From Sporosarcina aquimarina (lineage in GTDB: Bacteria > Bacillota > Bacilli > Bacillales_A > Planococcaceae): a stretch of DNA of 64,000 bases. Below the pieces are notes generated by a model. That model ran no database searches. It was not told the origin of the DNA and saw only the letters and a program-made list of their open reading frames with translations. Location of the stretch: positions 124,001 through 188,000 of the forward strand of contig NZ_JACLBZ010000012.1 in the NCBI RefSeq assembly GCF_019748715.1, read 5' to 3'. Position 1 is the stretch's first letter. Every line of letters begins with the position of its first letter. Of this stretch, positions 45,677-54,579 are shown piece by piece. The translations under genes and the position numbers were made by a program.

Positions 45677-48600
45677 TTAGCTACTGATTTCTTCTGCCAC
45701 TTCTGAAAGTTTGACAGATAACAGTTTGGATACACCAGATTCTTGCATAGTGACGCCATACAGCACATCCGCACCTTCCATCGTACCTTTCCGATGTGTA
45801 ATGACGATAAACTGTGTCTGTTCTGAAACCTTCTTCAAGTAATTACTATATCTCACCACGTTCGCTTCATCCAGCGCGGCTTCCACTTCATCCAAAATGC
45901 AAAATGGTACCGGGCGGACTTCCAAAATGGAGAATAACAGTGAAATGACGGTTAATGCACGCTCTCCGCCCGAAAGAAGACTTAGATTTTGCAGTTTCTT
46001 ACCTGGCGGACGTGCGACAATATCGATTCCTGTTGTCAGCAAATTAGATGGATCCGTCAGAATTAAATCTGCTTCACCGCCGCCGAACATATCTTGAAAC
46101 ACTCGATGGAAATGACTTCGAATGGCTTCGAACGTTGTCTGGAAGCGACTCTTCATCTCTTGATCCATTTCAGACATCGCTTCTTGCAACGTATTTCTTG
46201 CCTCGACCAAATCATTACGCTGTGCACTTAAAAACTGATGACGTTCTGAAACTTCTTCAAACTCATGAATCGCGTTCGGATTGACTGGACCGAGATCCGC
46301 AAGTTGCTGCTTATAAGAATCCACCGCTGTCCTAAGCTGCGGGATATCCGTTTCATCTGTTAAATAAGCGGTATCTGGCAGTAAACCATATTCTTCATCT
46401 AAACGATTCGTCACTGTCTCATGCTGTGTCTCGAGCCTCGACAACTGGATTTTCACCGTATTCAATCGGTCATTGATCGTATGAACCTGCTGTCGAAGCA
46501 ACTTAAGCTGAGATTCATGTTGATTGACGAGCTCAGTTTGCTGAAGCCGCTTCGCTCTCTCCACTTCAATCGTTTCTTCCAACTGCAATTTTGCGGTGTT
46601 CGACTGTTTCATATTTGCTTCAATTTCTTCAGGTGAAAGTTCCGTACCGACTAGACGCTCTTGGATATATCGTTGTTCTTCCTGCAGGCGTAAGATCGTC
46701 TGATCCAACTCAACCATCATGTCACGCGCTTCTTGAATCGTACTGGATTGATAGGTACTTTGTTCTTTCAAGACTGCGCTCTTTTGCTGCAGCTCATGTA
46801 ATTTCTGTCGTAATGCCTCTTGCTCTTCTCTGCGATTTTCTACCAGACGCTCTAAACTTTCCAATTTGGCCGTAATTTCATTCAGCTCATGTTGGATTGC
46901 AGAATGCTGTGCAGAGAGCCTTTCCTTTTTGTCCGTTAATTCTTTTTCGGCAGATACGGTATCATTCCTGCCCATTTCAATGGTCGATATCTCCATTTTG
47001 ACAGAACGGATCTCCATCTCCGTTTCCTGCAATGAAGTATGCGCAATGGATTTCTGCCGTTGCAGTTCTTCCATTGTTTTCTGCAATTGATCCCGACGCT
47101 GTAGGCCCACTCCAACTCGCTCTCGTGTCCGCGACATTTTATGATTTGCTTGCCGAATCGATTCATCCATTTGTTGCAACTGTCCTGAGATTGTTTCCAA
47201 TTCCGCTTTCCGTGAGAACAAGGTAGACTGCCCTTTCGCACCGCCGCCTGTCAGAGAACCTCCTGCGTTGACGACATCTCCATCCAGCGTGACAATACGA
47301 AATCGATAGCCAATGGCCTTGGCGATCGCCGTTGCTTCTTTTAAGTCATTCGCCACAATCGTTTGCCCCAATAAGTTTTTGGCAATAGATTCATATTTCG
47401 CCGCTGTCTGAGTCAATTCAAATGCTGTACCGATAAAACCTGGCTGACGACTTAAAAGCTGTCTGCTGTTCATCGGCAACTCACGCGGTTTTATAATATC
47501 CAACGGAAGGAACGTCGCTCGGCCTAAGTTTTTCGATTTCAAATAGCCGATCGCTTTCCTTGCATCGCGCTCCGATGCTGCAATGATGTGCTGCATCGCA
47601 CCGCCAAGGGCTGTTTCAATTGCCTTTGCGTAAGCGGGTTCAGTCGAGATCAACTCCACTACCGCCCCTTCAATTCCTTGAATACGTTGCTGATTTTTCG
47701 CGTGCAGCACTTCTTTCACACCTGAATAAAATCCCGAAAGATCTTTTTCCAAACTTTCAAGAGCCCGCATTCTTCCTTGCATTTCCGACTGTTTACGCAC
47801 GGCTTGCTGCAAAAACTGCTGTTGCGTAGTTAGAAGTTCTTCTGATTCTTTCAACTGCAATAGACATTTTTCAACCGACTGTTCCGTCTCATTAATCTGC
47901 TGTTGAATACTTTCTTTTTGCCGGTTCTTTTCGTGTTGTTCTTTGATTAATACTTGCATGCGTTCTGAGAGCAGGGCAGTTTGGACAGTGATTTTTTCAG
48001 TTGAAGATTTTTCTCCTTGCAATCGCTCTTCCACATGCTTCACTTCATTGCGTAAAGTCGCTTCTTCATTCAGTTTTTCAATATAAACGGACTTCAAATC
48101 GTCGATCTGTTGTTCCGTTTCCTTGAGCGAACTATTCAGCATGCCGGTCACTTGATTGATATCCTTAGACGCGTGGGATAACTCTTTTTTTAATACTTGT
48201 TGTTTTGATTGCATTGCCTGTAATTTTCCTTCAGTAAGTTGTTTGTTTTTTTCCGCAGTCTGCAACTCTGACTGAATCCGATCTAGTTGCTGTTTTGTAT
48301 TCCGATTCTTTTCGAGCGACAGCAACCGTCTGCCTTCCCATTTTTCCGCCTCAGACGTTTTATTTATTAACTCGTTTTGCAAACTTTCAAGCGTGGACTC
48401 TAGTTTCTGCAAGCTTTTCTTATCGTGCTCCAGCTCTTTCTCTCTTTCAGTCAATTGGCTATTCAATTTCATTTGTTCATCTGCATCGGCTTTCATCGCT
48501 GTTGACTTTTCAAGAATTTGTTGCCGAAGTGTCCAGGCATCATAGTTTAATAAACGAACATCCGCCTCTCGAAGTTCAGCCAGAAAATGCTCTGCTTGAC

Positions 48601-49237
48601 GTGCAGCCGTCGCTTCTTTTTCCAAAGGACCAAGACGATCATCGATTTCCTTCAGAATATCTAAGATTCGATCTAAGTTATCTGTGGTCTCAAAAAGTTT
48701 ATGTTCTGCTTGCAGCTTACGTGTCTTATATTTCAATACGCCTGCCGCTTCATCAAAGACATTTCTGCGTTCATCTGCACGGCTATTCAGGATTTCATCG
48801 ACTCTGCCTTGAGAGATGATAGAAAATGCTTCTTTTCCCAAACCTGAATCCATGAACATGGACGTAATATCTTTTAGTCGGCAGGCTTGTCCGTTGATCA
48901 AATAAGCACTTTCTCCTGAACGAAAAACACGGCGGGTGACACTGATTTCTGTATAGTCGAGCGGGAACAGATTTTGGCTATTATCTAAAATTAACGTGAC
49001 TTCCGCAAAATTGACGCCTCTTCTAGAATCGCTTCCTGCAAAAATGACGTCCTCCATTTTACTGCCACGCAAAGATTTCACTGACTGTTCGCCAAGCACC
49101 CATCGAATGGCATCAATAATATTACTTTTCCCACTGCCGTTTGGGCCGACAATGGCTGTGACTCCAGGAACAAAGTCAATATGGATCTTCTCTGCAAAAG
49201 ACTTGAATCCTGTAATCTCTAATTTCTTCAAAAACAC
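45677..49237 (-). CDS. smc: Chromosome condensation ATPase Smc
   Basis: Smc forms the condensin ring with ScpA/ScpB. The N-terminal head has GPNGSGKSNIIDAIRWVLG (Walker A, about 32). Two long coiled-coil arms (about 165-500 and 670-1020) flank the hinge (about 520-640, ending AGGSLTGGGAKGQ). The C-terminal head has LSLLSGGERALT (signature) and CILDEVEAALDE (Walker B). It is 1186 aa, the usual length. It starts 2 nt after rnc. Confidence 0.98.
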   Translation of the reverse strand: MFLKKLEITGFKSFAEKIHIDFVPGVTAIVGPNGSGKSNIIDAIRWVLGEQSVKSLRGSKMEDVIFAGSDSRRGVNFAEVTLILDNSQNLFPLDYTEISVTRRVFRSGESAYLINGQACRLKDITSMFMDSGLGKEAFSIISQGRVDEILNSRADERRNVFDEAAGVLKYKTRKLQAEHKLFETTDNLDRILDILKEIDDRLGPLEKEATAARQAEHFLAELREADVRLLNYDAWTLRQQILEKSTAMKADADEQMKLNSQLTEREKELEHDKKSLQKLESTLESLQNELINKTSEAEKWEGRRLLSLEKNRNTKQQLDRIQSELQTAEKNKQLTEGKLQAMQSKQQVLKKELSHASKDINQVTGMLNSSLKETEQQIDDLKSVYIEKLNEEATLRNEVKHVEERLQGEKSSTEKITVQTALLSERMQVLIKEQHEKNRQKESIQQQINETEQSVEKCLLQLKESEELLTTQQQFLQQAVRKQSEMQGRMRALESLEKDLSGFYSGVKEVLHAKNQQRIQGIEGAVVELISTEPAYAKAIETALGGAMQHIIAASERDARKAIGYLKSKNLGRATFLPLDIIKPRELPMNSRQLLSRQPGFIGTAFELTQTAAKYESIAKNLLGQTIVANDLKEATAIAKAIGYRFRIVTLDGDVVNAGGSLTGGGAKGQSTLFSRKAELETISGQLQQMDESIRQANHKMSRTRERVGVGLQRRDQLQKTMEELQRQKSIAHTSLQETEMEIRSVKMEISTIEMGRNDTVSAEKELTDKKERLSAQHSAIQHELNEITAKLESLERLVENRREEQEALRQKLHELQQKSAVLKEQSTYQSSTIQEARDMMVELDQTILRLQEEQRYIQERLVGTELSPEEIEANMKQSNTAKLQLEETIEVERAKRLQQTELVNQHESQLKLLRQQVHTINDRLNTVKIQLSRLETQHETVTNRLDEEYGLLPDTAYLTDETDIPQLRTAVDSYKQQLADLGPVNPNAIHEFEEVSERHQFLSAQRNDLVEARNTLQEAMSEMDQEMKSRFQTTFEAIRSHFHRVFQDMFGGGEADLILTDPSNLLTTGIDIVARPPGKKLQNLSLLSGGERALTVISLLFSILEVRPVPFCILDEVEAALDEANVVRYSNYLKKVSEQTQFIVITHRKGTMEGADVLYGVTMQESGVSKLLSVKLSEVAEEISS

Positions 49238-49239
49238 GA

Positions 49240-50007
49240 TCAGTTCTCTCCTTCGTCTATCTGCGACTGTAATTGTTCGATCGCTCGACGGGCAGCTTCC
49301 TGTTCGGCTTCTTTTTTAGACTTTCCAATTCCTTTACCAAGTTGTTGGTCATCAAGATTGACTACGGTAACAAACTTTTTCGCATGTGCAGGACCTTTTT
49401 CCTCAACCACTTCATATTGAAGAGGTCCATGATTCTTTTGCTGCACCAATTCTTGCAAACGACTCTTATAATCTGTCACATGCGAAAAAGCTCCGACACT
49501 GATTTTCGGAAAAACGATTCGTTTTAGAAATTCTTCAACCACTTCCATGCCCTGATCCAAGTACAACGCGCCAATATATGCTTCAAATACGTCTGCCAGC
49601 AACGCGGGACGCATTCTTCCCCCTGTCAGCTCTTCACCTTTGCCAAGCAAAATATAGTCACCAAAATGGAGCTCATTGGAAAACTTAACGAGTGATGGCT
49701 CACATACAATAGCGGCTCGCAGCTTCGTCAGCTCACCTTCACTTTTTGTCGGTTCTGTACGAAACAGAAATTTAGAGACGCCCAGTTCCAATACGGCATC
49801 ACCTAAAAACTCCAATCTCTCGTTGTCGGAAAACTTTTTGCGGCGGTGTTCATTAACGTAAGAAGAGTGCGTAAACGCGTTAAACAGTAAATTTTCATCC
49901 TTGAATTGTACACCTAATTGCTGTTGAAGCGCTTTGAATTTCTCTCGAACAGCTTGCGGCAATGAAGGATGGGATGATGCTTCTTTATAATGTCTTTTAT
50001 TTTTCAT
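49240..50007 (-). CDS. rnc: Ribonuclease III
   Basis: RNase III cleaves double-stranded RNA. The catalytic domain has the signature [20 protein letters not shown] and the second acidic site [15 protein letters not shown]. The C-terminal double-stranded RNA-binding domain (about 180-250) contains [20 protein letters not shown] and [19 protein letters not shown]. It is 255 aa. It forms the rnc-smc-ftsY unit. Confidence 0.97.
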   Translation of the reverse strand: MKNKRHYKEASSHPSLPQAVREKFKALQQQLGVQFKDENLLFNAFTHSSYVNEHRRKKFSDNERLEFLGDAVLELGVSKFLFRTEPTKSEGELTKLRAAIVCEPSLVKFSNELHFGDYILLGKGEELTGGRMRPALLADVFEAYIGALYLDQGMEVVEEFLKRIVFPKISVGAFSHVTDYKSRLQELVQQKNHGPLQYEVVEEKGPAHAKKFVTVVNLDDQQLGKGIGKSKKEAEQEAARRAIEQLQSQIDEGEN

Positions 50008-50081
50008 AAGCTACTCTGCCTCTCATCTGTAATCTGTGTTGACTTTTTGTGTTCCTTTTGTAATAAAAATCAGCAACTGCT

Positions 50082-50278
50082 AGCCGTCTCCGCTTTTGTA
50101 TCATCTAGCTGCAACGGCTAGCCCCTCGGGTCGTTTCAGACTGGCAGTAAAGGCAAAAGGCGCCTTTATTGCCAGTCTTCCAACGCCTGTCGGGGCTAAA
50201 CAGCCGTCTCCGCTTTTGCATCATCTAGTTTCAGACGCCAGCCTCTCGGGGCTAAACGGCGTCTTACGCTTTTGCATG
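50082..50278. repeat. GC-rich intergenic repeat, family B, tandem units of 120 nt
   Basis: AGCCGTCTCCGCTTTTGYATC followed by ATCTAG occurs at 50082 and again exactly 120 nt later at 50202; a third partial end (GGCGTCTTACGCTTTTGCAT) is near 50258. The first unit contains a 15-bp inverted repeat (50140-50154 with 50162-50176, one mismatch) and the pair GGCTAGCCCCTCGGG/CGGGGCTAAACAGCC. The second unit lacks the inner hairpin. It resembles the widespread Bacillaceae element with GCCTAGCCCCTCGGG, recognised from memory. Confidence 0.7.
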
Positions 50279-50279
50279 A

Positions 50280-50326
50280 GAAAAGAGACGCTTTCGACCT
50301 CCCAGATGAAAGGTCGAAAGTGTCTC
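50280..50326 (-). terminator. Terminator after acpP
   Basis: A 16-bp stem with one mismatch (50285-50300 with 50311-50326, GAGACGCTTTCGACCT core) is followed on the minus strand by TTTTCTC. It starts about 11 nt after the acpP stop. Confidence 0.88.
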
Positions 50327-50336
50327 ACCGAAAAGG

Positions 50337-50579
50337 TCATTCGCCAACTTTTTCTTTAATGTACGATACTGCATCTCCGACAGTTGCAATTTTCTCTGCA
50401 TCGTCATCAGAAATTTCTGTTTCAAACTCATCTTCAAATTCCATAACAAGCTCTACTACATCTAGTGAATCAGCCCCTAAGTCCTCCCGGAAAGAAGCTT
50501 CAGGTTTTACTTCGCTTTCATCGACGCCTAGACGGTCGACAACTACTTTTGTTACTCGCTCAAGTACTGTTGACAACAT
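50337..50579 (-). CDS. acpP: Acyl carrier protein
   Basis: ACP carries growing acyl chains on 4'-phosphopantetheine. The attachment serine is S38 in [13 protein letters not shown]. The 80 aa product is acidic and four-helical, as expected. The ATG at 50579 is close behind GGAGGTG; a TTG one codon later is an alternative. It lies 111 nt after fabG and has its own promoter, so it can be transcribed at higher level than the rest of the cluster. Confidence 0.97.
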   Translation of the reverse strand: MLSTVLERVTKVVVDRLGVDESEVKPEASFREDLGADSLDVVELVMEFEDEFETEISDDDAEKIATVGDAVSYIKEKVGE

Positions 50580-50627
50580 AGTCACCTCCTCTCAAAGGCC
50601 AAGTGTCCGCCTCATAACTTCTATTGA

Positions 50628-50657
50628 ATTATAGAGGTTTCTCTCCTCAAAGTGCAA
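50628..50657 (-). promoter_or_regulatory. Sigma-A promoter of acpP
   Basis: TTGCAC (50652-50657) and a perfect TATAAT (50628-50633) on the minus strand are 18 nt apart. The start would be near 50621, about 42 nt before acpP. Confidence 0.75.
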
Positions 50658-50690
50658 CCATAGATTGAAGCATCCGAAGAACTAATTCGT

Positions 50691-51437
50691 TTACATCACC
50701 ATGCCGCCATCGACATTGATCGTTTGGCCCGTAATATACTTCGCTTCATCGGAAAGCAAAAACGCCACTGTGCCTGCAACATCCTCAGCACTGCCCAGCT
50801 TACCTAAAGGAATAGTCGACAGTAACTGTTCTTTCATCTCTTCGCCCAGTTCGTCTGTCATATCCGTTGTAATAAATCCAGGCGCTACCGCATTTACTAG
50901 AATATTGCGGGCTGCCAATTCTTTCGCCGTTGTTTTCGTCAGGCCAATAACACCAGCTTTTGCAGCAACATAGTTTGCTTGTCCAGCGTTTCCAACGACA
51001 CCAACGACTGAAGCTAAATTGACGATTCTTCCTGCACGCTGACGCATCATTTGCCGAGTGACAGCTTTCGTACAAAGGAAGACACCTTTCAAATTAATAG
51101 CCAGTACATCATCCCACTCATCCTCTTTCATGCGCATCAATAAATTATCACGCGTAATGCCTGCATTATTGACGAGGAAATCGATGGAACCAAATTGCTT
51201 GATAGCTTCATCCATCATTTCTTTCACTTGATCGGCATCGGAGACATTCGCCTGGAATGCAAATGCTTCTCCTCCTGCTGAACGTATCTCTTCCACAACA
51301 GCTTCTGCTTTTTCTTGACTGCCGCTATAATTCACGACAACTTTAGCGCCTTCTGATGCCAAACGTAACGCAACAGTGCGTCCGATCCCTCTGGAAGCAC
51401 CTGTGACGACCGCTGTTTTCTCATCGAATCTTCCCAT
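50691..51437 (-). CDS. fabG: 3-oxoacyl-[ACP] reductase FabG
   Basis: This NADPH-dependent enzyme carries out the first reduction of the fatty acid elongation cycle. The SDR fold shows the cofactor motif [22 protein letters not shown], and the catalytic Ser-Tyr-Lys set in VNLASVVG and YVAAKAG. The C-terminus ends [12 protein letters not shown]. The ATG at 51437 overlaps the fabD stop (TAATG) with AAGGGTGG upstream. The product is 248 aa. Confidence 0.97.
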   Translation of the reverse strand: MGRFDEKTAVVTGASRGIGRTVALRLASEGAKVVVNYSGSQEKAEAVVEEIRSAGGEAFAFQANVSDADQVKEMMDEAIKQFGSIDFLVNNAGITRDNLLMRMKEDEWDDVLAINLKGVFLCTKAVTRQMMRQRAGRIVNLASVVGVVGNAGQANYVAAKAGVIGLTKTTAKELAARNILVNAVAPGFITTDMTDELGEEMKEQLLSTIPLGKLGSAEDVAGTVAFLLSDEAKYITGQTINVDGGMVM

Positions 51438-52381
51438 TACGCCCACCCTTTCGCTTCTTCTAGTACTTTTTGCAATGACGCTTCATCATACACCGGATAC
51501 ACTGTTGCTGTCCGGTCGATCTTTCGGATCAATCCACTGAGTACTTTTCCTGGTCCGCATTCAATGAAACGAGTTACGCCAAGTTCAAGAAGTCTTTCTA
51601 CTGATTCTTCCCAGCGAACTGGTGAATACAATTGCTCAACCAATAAGCGCTTAATTTCTGCCTGCTCGGTCACAACATCTGCTGTAACATTGGCAACTAC
51701 AGGAATTTCTGCATCTTTCATCACGATACCAGCTAATGTTTTTTGCAACTCATCCGCAGCCGGCTGCATCAACACCGAATGGAACGGTCCGCTGACATTC
51801 AAAGGCAATGCACGTTTTGCACCAGCTTCTTTGAGTGCTACACATGCTTTGTCTACACCTTTTTTTGCACCGGATATAACAATTTGACCTTGGCAATTAA
51901 GATTAGCGGGCTGAACAGGATCCCCTGATTCTGTAATATTGCGGGTGATTGACTCCAACACATCCCGGTCCATGCCTAGAATCGCCGCCATTGTTCCTTC
52001 TCCAGCCGGAACTGCTTCATTCATGAATTTTCCTCGTTTATGCACTGCTACTACCGCATCTTCAAATGAAAGTACTTTTGATTCGACAAGTGCCGTGTAT
52101 TCTCCAAGGCTATGGCCTGCTGAATAATCAGGTGTGATGCCAGCTCTCTCTAATTTCGCTGCAATCATCGCACCGACTGTCAAAAGTGCAGGCTGTGCAT
52201 TATAGGTCAGCGTCAGATCATCTGCTGGTCCTTCGAGGATCAGTTTACTCAACTCAAAGCCCAGTGCAGCATCAGCCTGTTGCAAGAACTGTTTACACGC
52301 CTCATCCTTCTCCGCAAATTCCTTACCCATCCCCACGGCTTGAGAGCCTTGTCCCGGGAAAACAAATGCCAGTTTACTCAA
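51437..52381 (-). CDS. fabD: Malonyl-CoA:ACP transacylase FabD
   Basis: FabD transfers malonyl groups from CoA to ACP. The sequence has [14 protein letters not shown] at the N-terminus, the nucleophile S91 in [12 protein letters not shown], and the late [18 protein letters not shown]. At 314 aa it has the family length. It overlaps plsX by 4 nt and fabG by 1 nt, forming the fapR-plsX-fabD-fabG operon. Confidence 0.97.
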   Translation of the reverse strand: MSKLAFVFPGQGSQAVGMGKEFAEKDEACKQFLQQADAALGFELSKLILEGPADDLTLTYNAQPALLTVGAMIAAKLERAGITPDYSAGHSLGEYTALVESKVLSFEDAVVAVHKRGKFMNEAVPAGEGTMAAILGMDRDVLESITRNITESGDPVQPANLNCQGQIVISGAKKGVDKACVALKEAGAKRALPLNVSGPFHSVLMQPAADELQKTLAGIVMKDAEIPVVANVTADVVTEQAEIKRLLVEQLYSPVRWEESVERLLELGVTRFIECGPGKVLSGLIRKIDRTATVYPVYDEASLQKVLEEAKGWA

Positions 52382-53370
52382 GATTCCTCTTCCTCCCCAA
52401 GTGTTTCTCTAATTGTTTCACATACACGATATTGTACCATCGTGCGTGCTTGGCGTACTGCATTGAATAATGCATTGGCGTTTGAAGATCCATGTGCTTT
52501 GATCACAGGATGATTCAAGCCGAATAGACCCGCCCCGCCATACTCGGAATAATCCATTTTTTGTTTAAGACTTTTCATGTCATCTTTTACTAATCCTGCA
52601 GCAAGCTTTGTCTTGAAAGAGGACAAGAATACTTCCTTCAACATAGAGAACACGTTAGATGCCGTGCCTTCAATCGTCTTCAGAACCATATTCCCCGTAA
52701 ACCCATCCGTCACGACAACATCTGCTGCCCCATTCAGCAAATCCCGAGATTCTACGTTGCCGATAAAATGAATCGGTGCATTTTGCAGTTCTTCAAATGC
52801 ATGTTTCGTCAAGTCATTTCCTTTACCTGGTTCTGTTCCGATATTTAATAACCCAACACGCGGCTTTTCAATGCCACGTACTCTTTCGGCATACACACTG
52901 CCCATAACTGCAAATTGAACCAAATGTGCAGGTTTACTATCAGAATTCGCTCCTACATCCAACAGTACGAAACCTTTGCCGTCAAGGGTCGGCAATGTTG
53001 GCGCAAGTGCCGGCCTTTGGATTCCTTCCAATCGACCGACAATGAATAACCCTGCCGACATGAGCGCCCCTGTGTTTCCGGCAGAGACACATGCCTGCGC
53101 TTCTCCATCTTTCACCGCTTGAGCCATGCGAACCATCGAAGCGTCCTTCTTCTTCCGAATCGCACGCACCGGTTCATCGTCAGGTTCAATCACTTCTGAA
53201 CAATGAACTACTTGTAAGCGGGGATGCTCCTCTAAGAAGGGTGCCATTTTCTCTTCATCACCGAATATATGTATTGAAATATCATCAAATGCATGCAGGC
53301 TTTGTAATACTCCTTTAATAATCTCTCCAGGAGCATGATCTCCGCCCATTGCGTCCACTGCTATAATCAT
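52378..53370 (-). CDS. plsX: Phosphate acyltransferase PlsX
   Basis: PlsX makes acyl-phosphate from acyl-ACP for phospholipid synthesis (used by PlsY). The N-terminus [20 protein letters not shown], then [20 protein letters not shown] and [20 protein letters not shown], are signatures. It is 330 aa. It starts 1 nt after the fapR stop and is probably FapR-controlled with it. Confidence 0.97.
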   Translation of the reverse strand: MIIAVDAMGGDHAPGEIIKGVLQSLHAFDDISIHIFGDEEKMAPFLEEHPRLQVVHCSEVIEPDDEPVRAIRKKKDASMVRMAQAVKDGEAQACVSAGNTGALMSAGLFIVGRLEGIQRPALAPTLPTLDGKGFVLLDVGANSDSKPAHLVQFAVMGSVYAERVRGIEKPRVGLLNIGTEPGKGNDLTKHAFEELQNAPIHFIGNVESRDLLNGAADVVVTDGFTGNMVLKTIEGTASNVFSMLKEVFLSSFKTKLAAGLVKDDMKSLKQKMDYSEYGGAGLFGLNHPVIKAHGSSNANALFNAVRQARTMVQYRVCETIRETLGEEEES

Positions 53371-53371
53371 G

Positions 53372-53947
53372 TCACTTACCTGCCTTTTTTGTAGTACGGT
53401 ACATCAAAAACTCTCCAGAAAAAACAGGTTCACTTTCCACTGTAGAAATGACATCAACAACCGTACTCTTATTTTTTAATGTCTCTTGGCGCACAACTGC
53501 CCGAGCTACGACTCGGTCTCCTGCCTTTACGGGTTTCGCAAAATGTAAAGAAGAACGAACAGTCAAAGCCAAATCGTCATCCAAAACAGCTACTGCGAGC
53601 GAATTGGCCTGGGCGAATAAATGATGTCCTCTAGCAATCCCGTTGCGTTTAAAGACATGGTCGTCCGTGACATCAAAGATTGAGAGCGCTTTATCATCCA
53701 ATTCCACGTCTATGATTTCTCCGAATATTTCTTCGGTCTGCAAAGACTTCACTGTTTCCTTCATATGCTGCGAAGCAACGGACTTCAGACGTTCTCTTAG
53801 TTCAGGAATGCCGCACTCAAGACGATCCAGCCGAACTGTTTGAACACTCACCGAAAAATGCCCGGCGATATCTTCATCCGTTAAAAAAGGATCTTCGTCA
53901 AGCAAGCTCCTTAATAAGTGTTGCCTCTCCTTCTTAGGAACTTTCAA
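53372..53947 (-). CDS. fapR: Lipid-sensing transcriptional repressor FapR
   Basis: FapR represses fatty acid and phospholipid genes and is released by malonyl-CoA. The N-terminal helix-turn-helix (about 15-55) includes [20 protein letters not shown]. The C-terminal hotdog domain (about 80-188) includes [21 protein letters not shown] residues ([20 protein letters not shown]) and [13 protein letters not shown]. Start is TTG at 53947 behind AAGGGGTG. The 191 aa protein lies first in its operon, with a palindromic operator over its own promoter. Confidence 0.96.
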   Translation of the reverse strand: MKVPKKERQHLLRSLLDEDPFLTDEDIAGHFSVSVQTVRLDRLECGIPELRERLKSVASQHMKETVKSLQTEEIFGEIIDVELDDKALSIFDVTDDHVFKRNGIARGHHLFAQANSLAVAVLDDDLALTVRSSLHFAKPVKAGDRVVARAVVRQETLKNKSTVVDVISTVESEPVFSGEFLMYRTTKKAGK

Positions 53948-53971
53948 TTGCTACACCCCTTCAGATTAGCA

Positions 53972-53989
53972 CTTGGTATTAATACTAAG
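53972..53989. promoter_or_regulatory. Candidate FapR operator
   Basis: CTTGGTATTAATACTAAG is an 18-nt palindrome with one mismatched pair. Its half-sites (TTAGTA and TACCAA on the minus strand) resemble the FapR half-sites TTAGTA/TACTAA. It overlaps the -10 and start site of the fapR promoter, as expected for autorepression. The spacing between half-sites (4 nt) may be one less than in the consensus I recall. Confidence 0.6.
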
Positions 53990-54016
53990 TATATAAAGAG
54001 GTTTAACAGATTGCAA
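53988..54016 (-). promoter_or_regulatory. Sigma-A promoter of fapR operon
   Basis: TTGCAA (54011-54016) and TATACT (53988-53993) on the minus strand are exactly 17 nt apart. The predicted start near 53981 lies inside the palindromic operator. Confidence 0.75.
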
Positions 54017-54083
54017 GAGGTTAACGAATTTGTTTGCTGTTTTGGAAAAAGAACGAAATAGTGTGGGAAAAGGTGTATTCCTC

Positions 54084-54165
54084 GGGATTTGCCCTCCAGT
54101 CGGGGACGCGTTCTGGAGGGCGCGCGGTGATCCTCCCAGAGTCGCCCCGCCTTCCAGGCAAATCC
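54084..54165. repeat. GC-rich repeat family A, copy 4 (internal deletion)
   Basis: GGGATTTGCCCTCCAGTCGG and GTCGCCCCGCCTTCCAGGCA then AATCC form terminal inverted repeats. It corresponds to the two ends of copy 3 in reverse orientation, with the central part missing (GATCCTCCCAGAGTCG is shared with copy 3 reversed). Confidence 0.65.
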
Positions 54166-54317
54166 TCGACTTCTTGTTGGATAGCGTAAGGGTTTTTGTC
54201 TTGTAAGTAGCGAGTTAAATAGTGGTCGCTCTTAAGGAGAAGACCAAAATAAAAGCAATATTATTTAGTTTTTCCTAATTTCAAATGAAAGTCGAATTGC
54301 CTAGTCTACACAAAGTA

Positions 54318-54446
54318 GGGATTGAAGTGTAAGACGGTCGATTCCTGGGGGATCAGCGTGCGCATTGAGACCCCACAGGAAGCGCAGCGGACAGGGAGGC
54401 TCAAGGCCACGCCCCCGGAAAGCATACCGTCTGGAACGGAAATCCC
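54318..54446. repeat. GC-rich repeat family A, copy 5
   Basis: It begins GGGATTGAAGTGTAAGACGG and ends CATACCGTCTGGAACGGAAA then TCCCC, with inner TTGAGACCCCACAGGAAGCG and GGAGGCTCAAGGCCACGCCC. It has the same orientation and length class as copy 3. Confidence 0.7.
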
Positions 54447-54579
54447 CATGCATACACCCGTGCCACACTCACTTGGCCAAAAGAACTCGCCGACTGCATT
54501 CTTTTAATTTTTGTTGCATTTATAATGCAATTTGCAGGAAAATGTTAAAAATCAGTCAATCAACACGCCTGACATTCCC

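Larger units (their letters stand above)
50008..50336 (-). other. acpP-rnc intergenic region
   Basis: This 329 nt region holds the acpP terminator (50280-50326) and a tandem GC-rich repeat (50082-50278). About 70 nt of AT-rich DNA next to rnc may hold its promoter, but I could not identify a good one. No gene is supported. Confidence 0.6.
53948..54579 (-). other. recG-fapR intergenic region
   Basis: This 632 nt region contains the fapR promoter and operator (53972-54016), two GC-rich family A repeats (54084-54165 and 54318-54446) and AT-rich spacer. Small open frames at 54322-54583 lie inside the repeat and are not convincing. No clear terminator of recG was seen. In B. subtilis recG is directly followed by fapR, so the gap is expanded by repeats here. 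Confidence 0.6.

Noticed and set aside
50082..50278. Possible CRISPR-like array because of the regular 120 nt period
   Set aside because: Only two to three degenerate units with palindromic GC-rich content and no unique spacers or cas genes.
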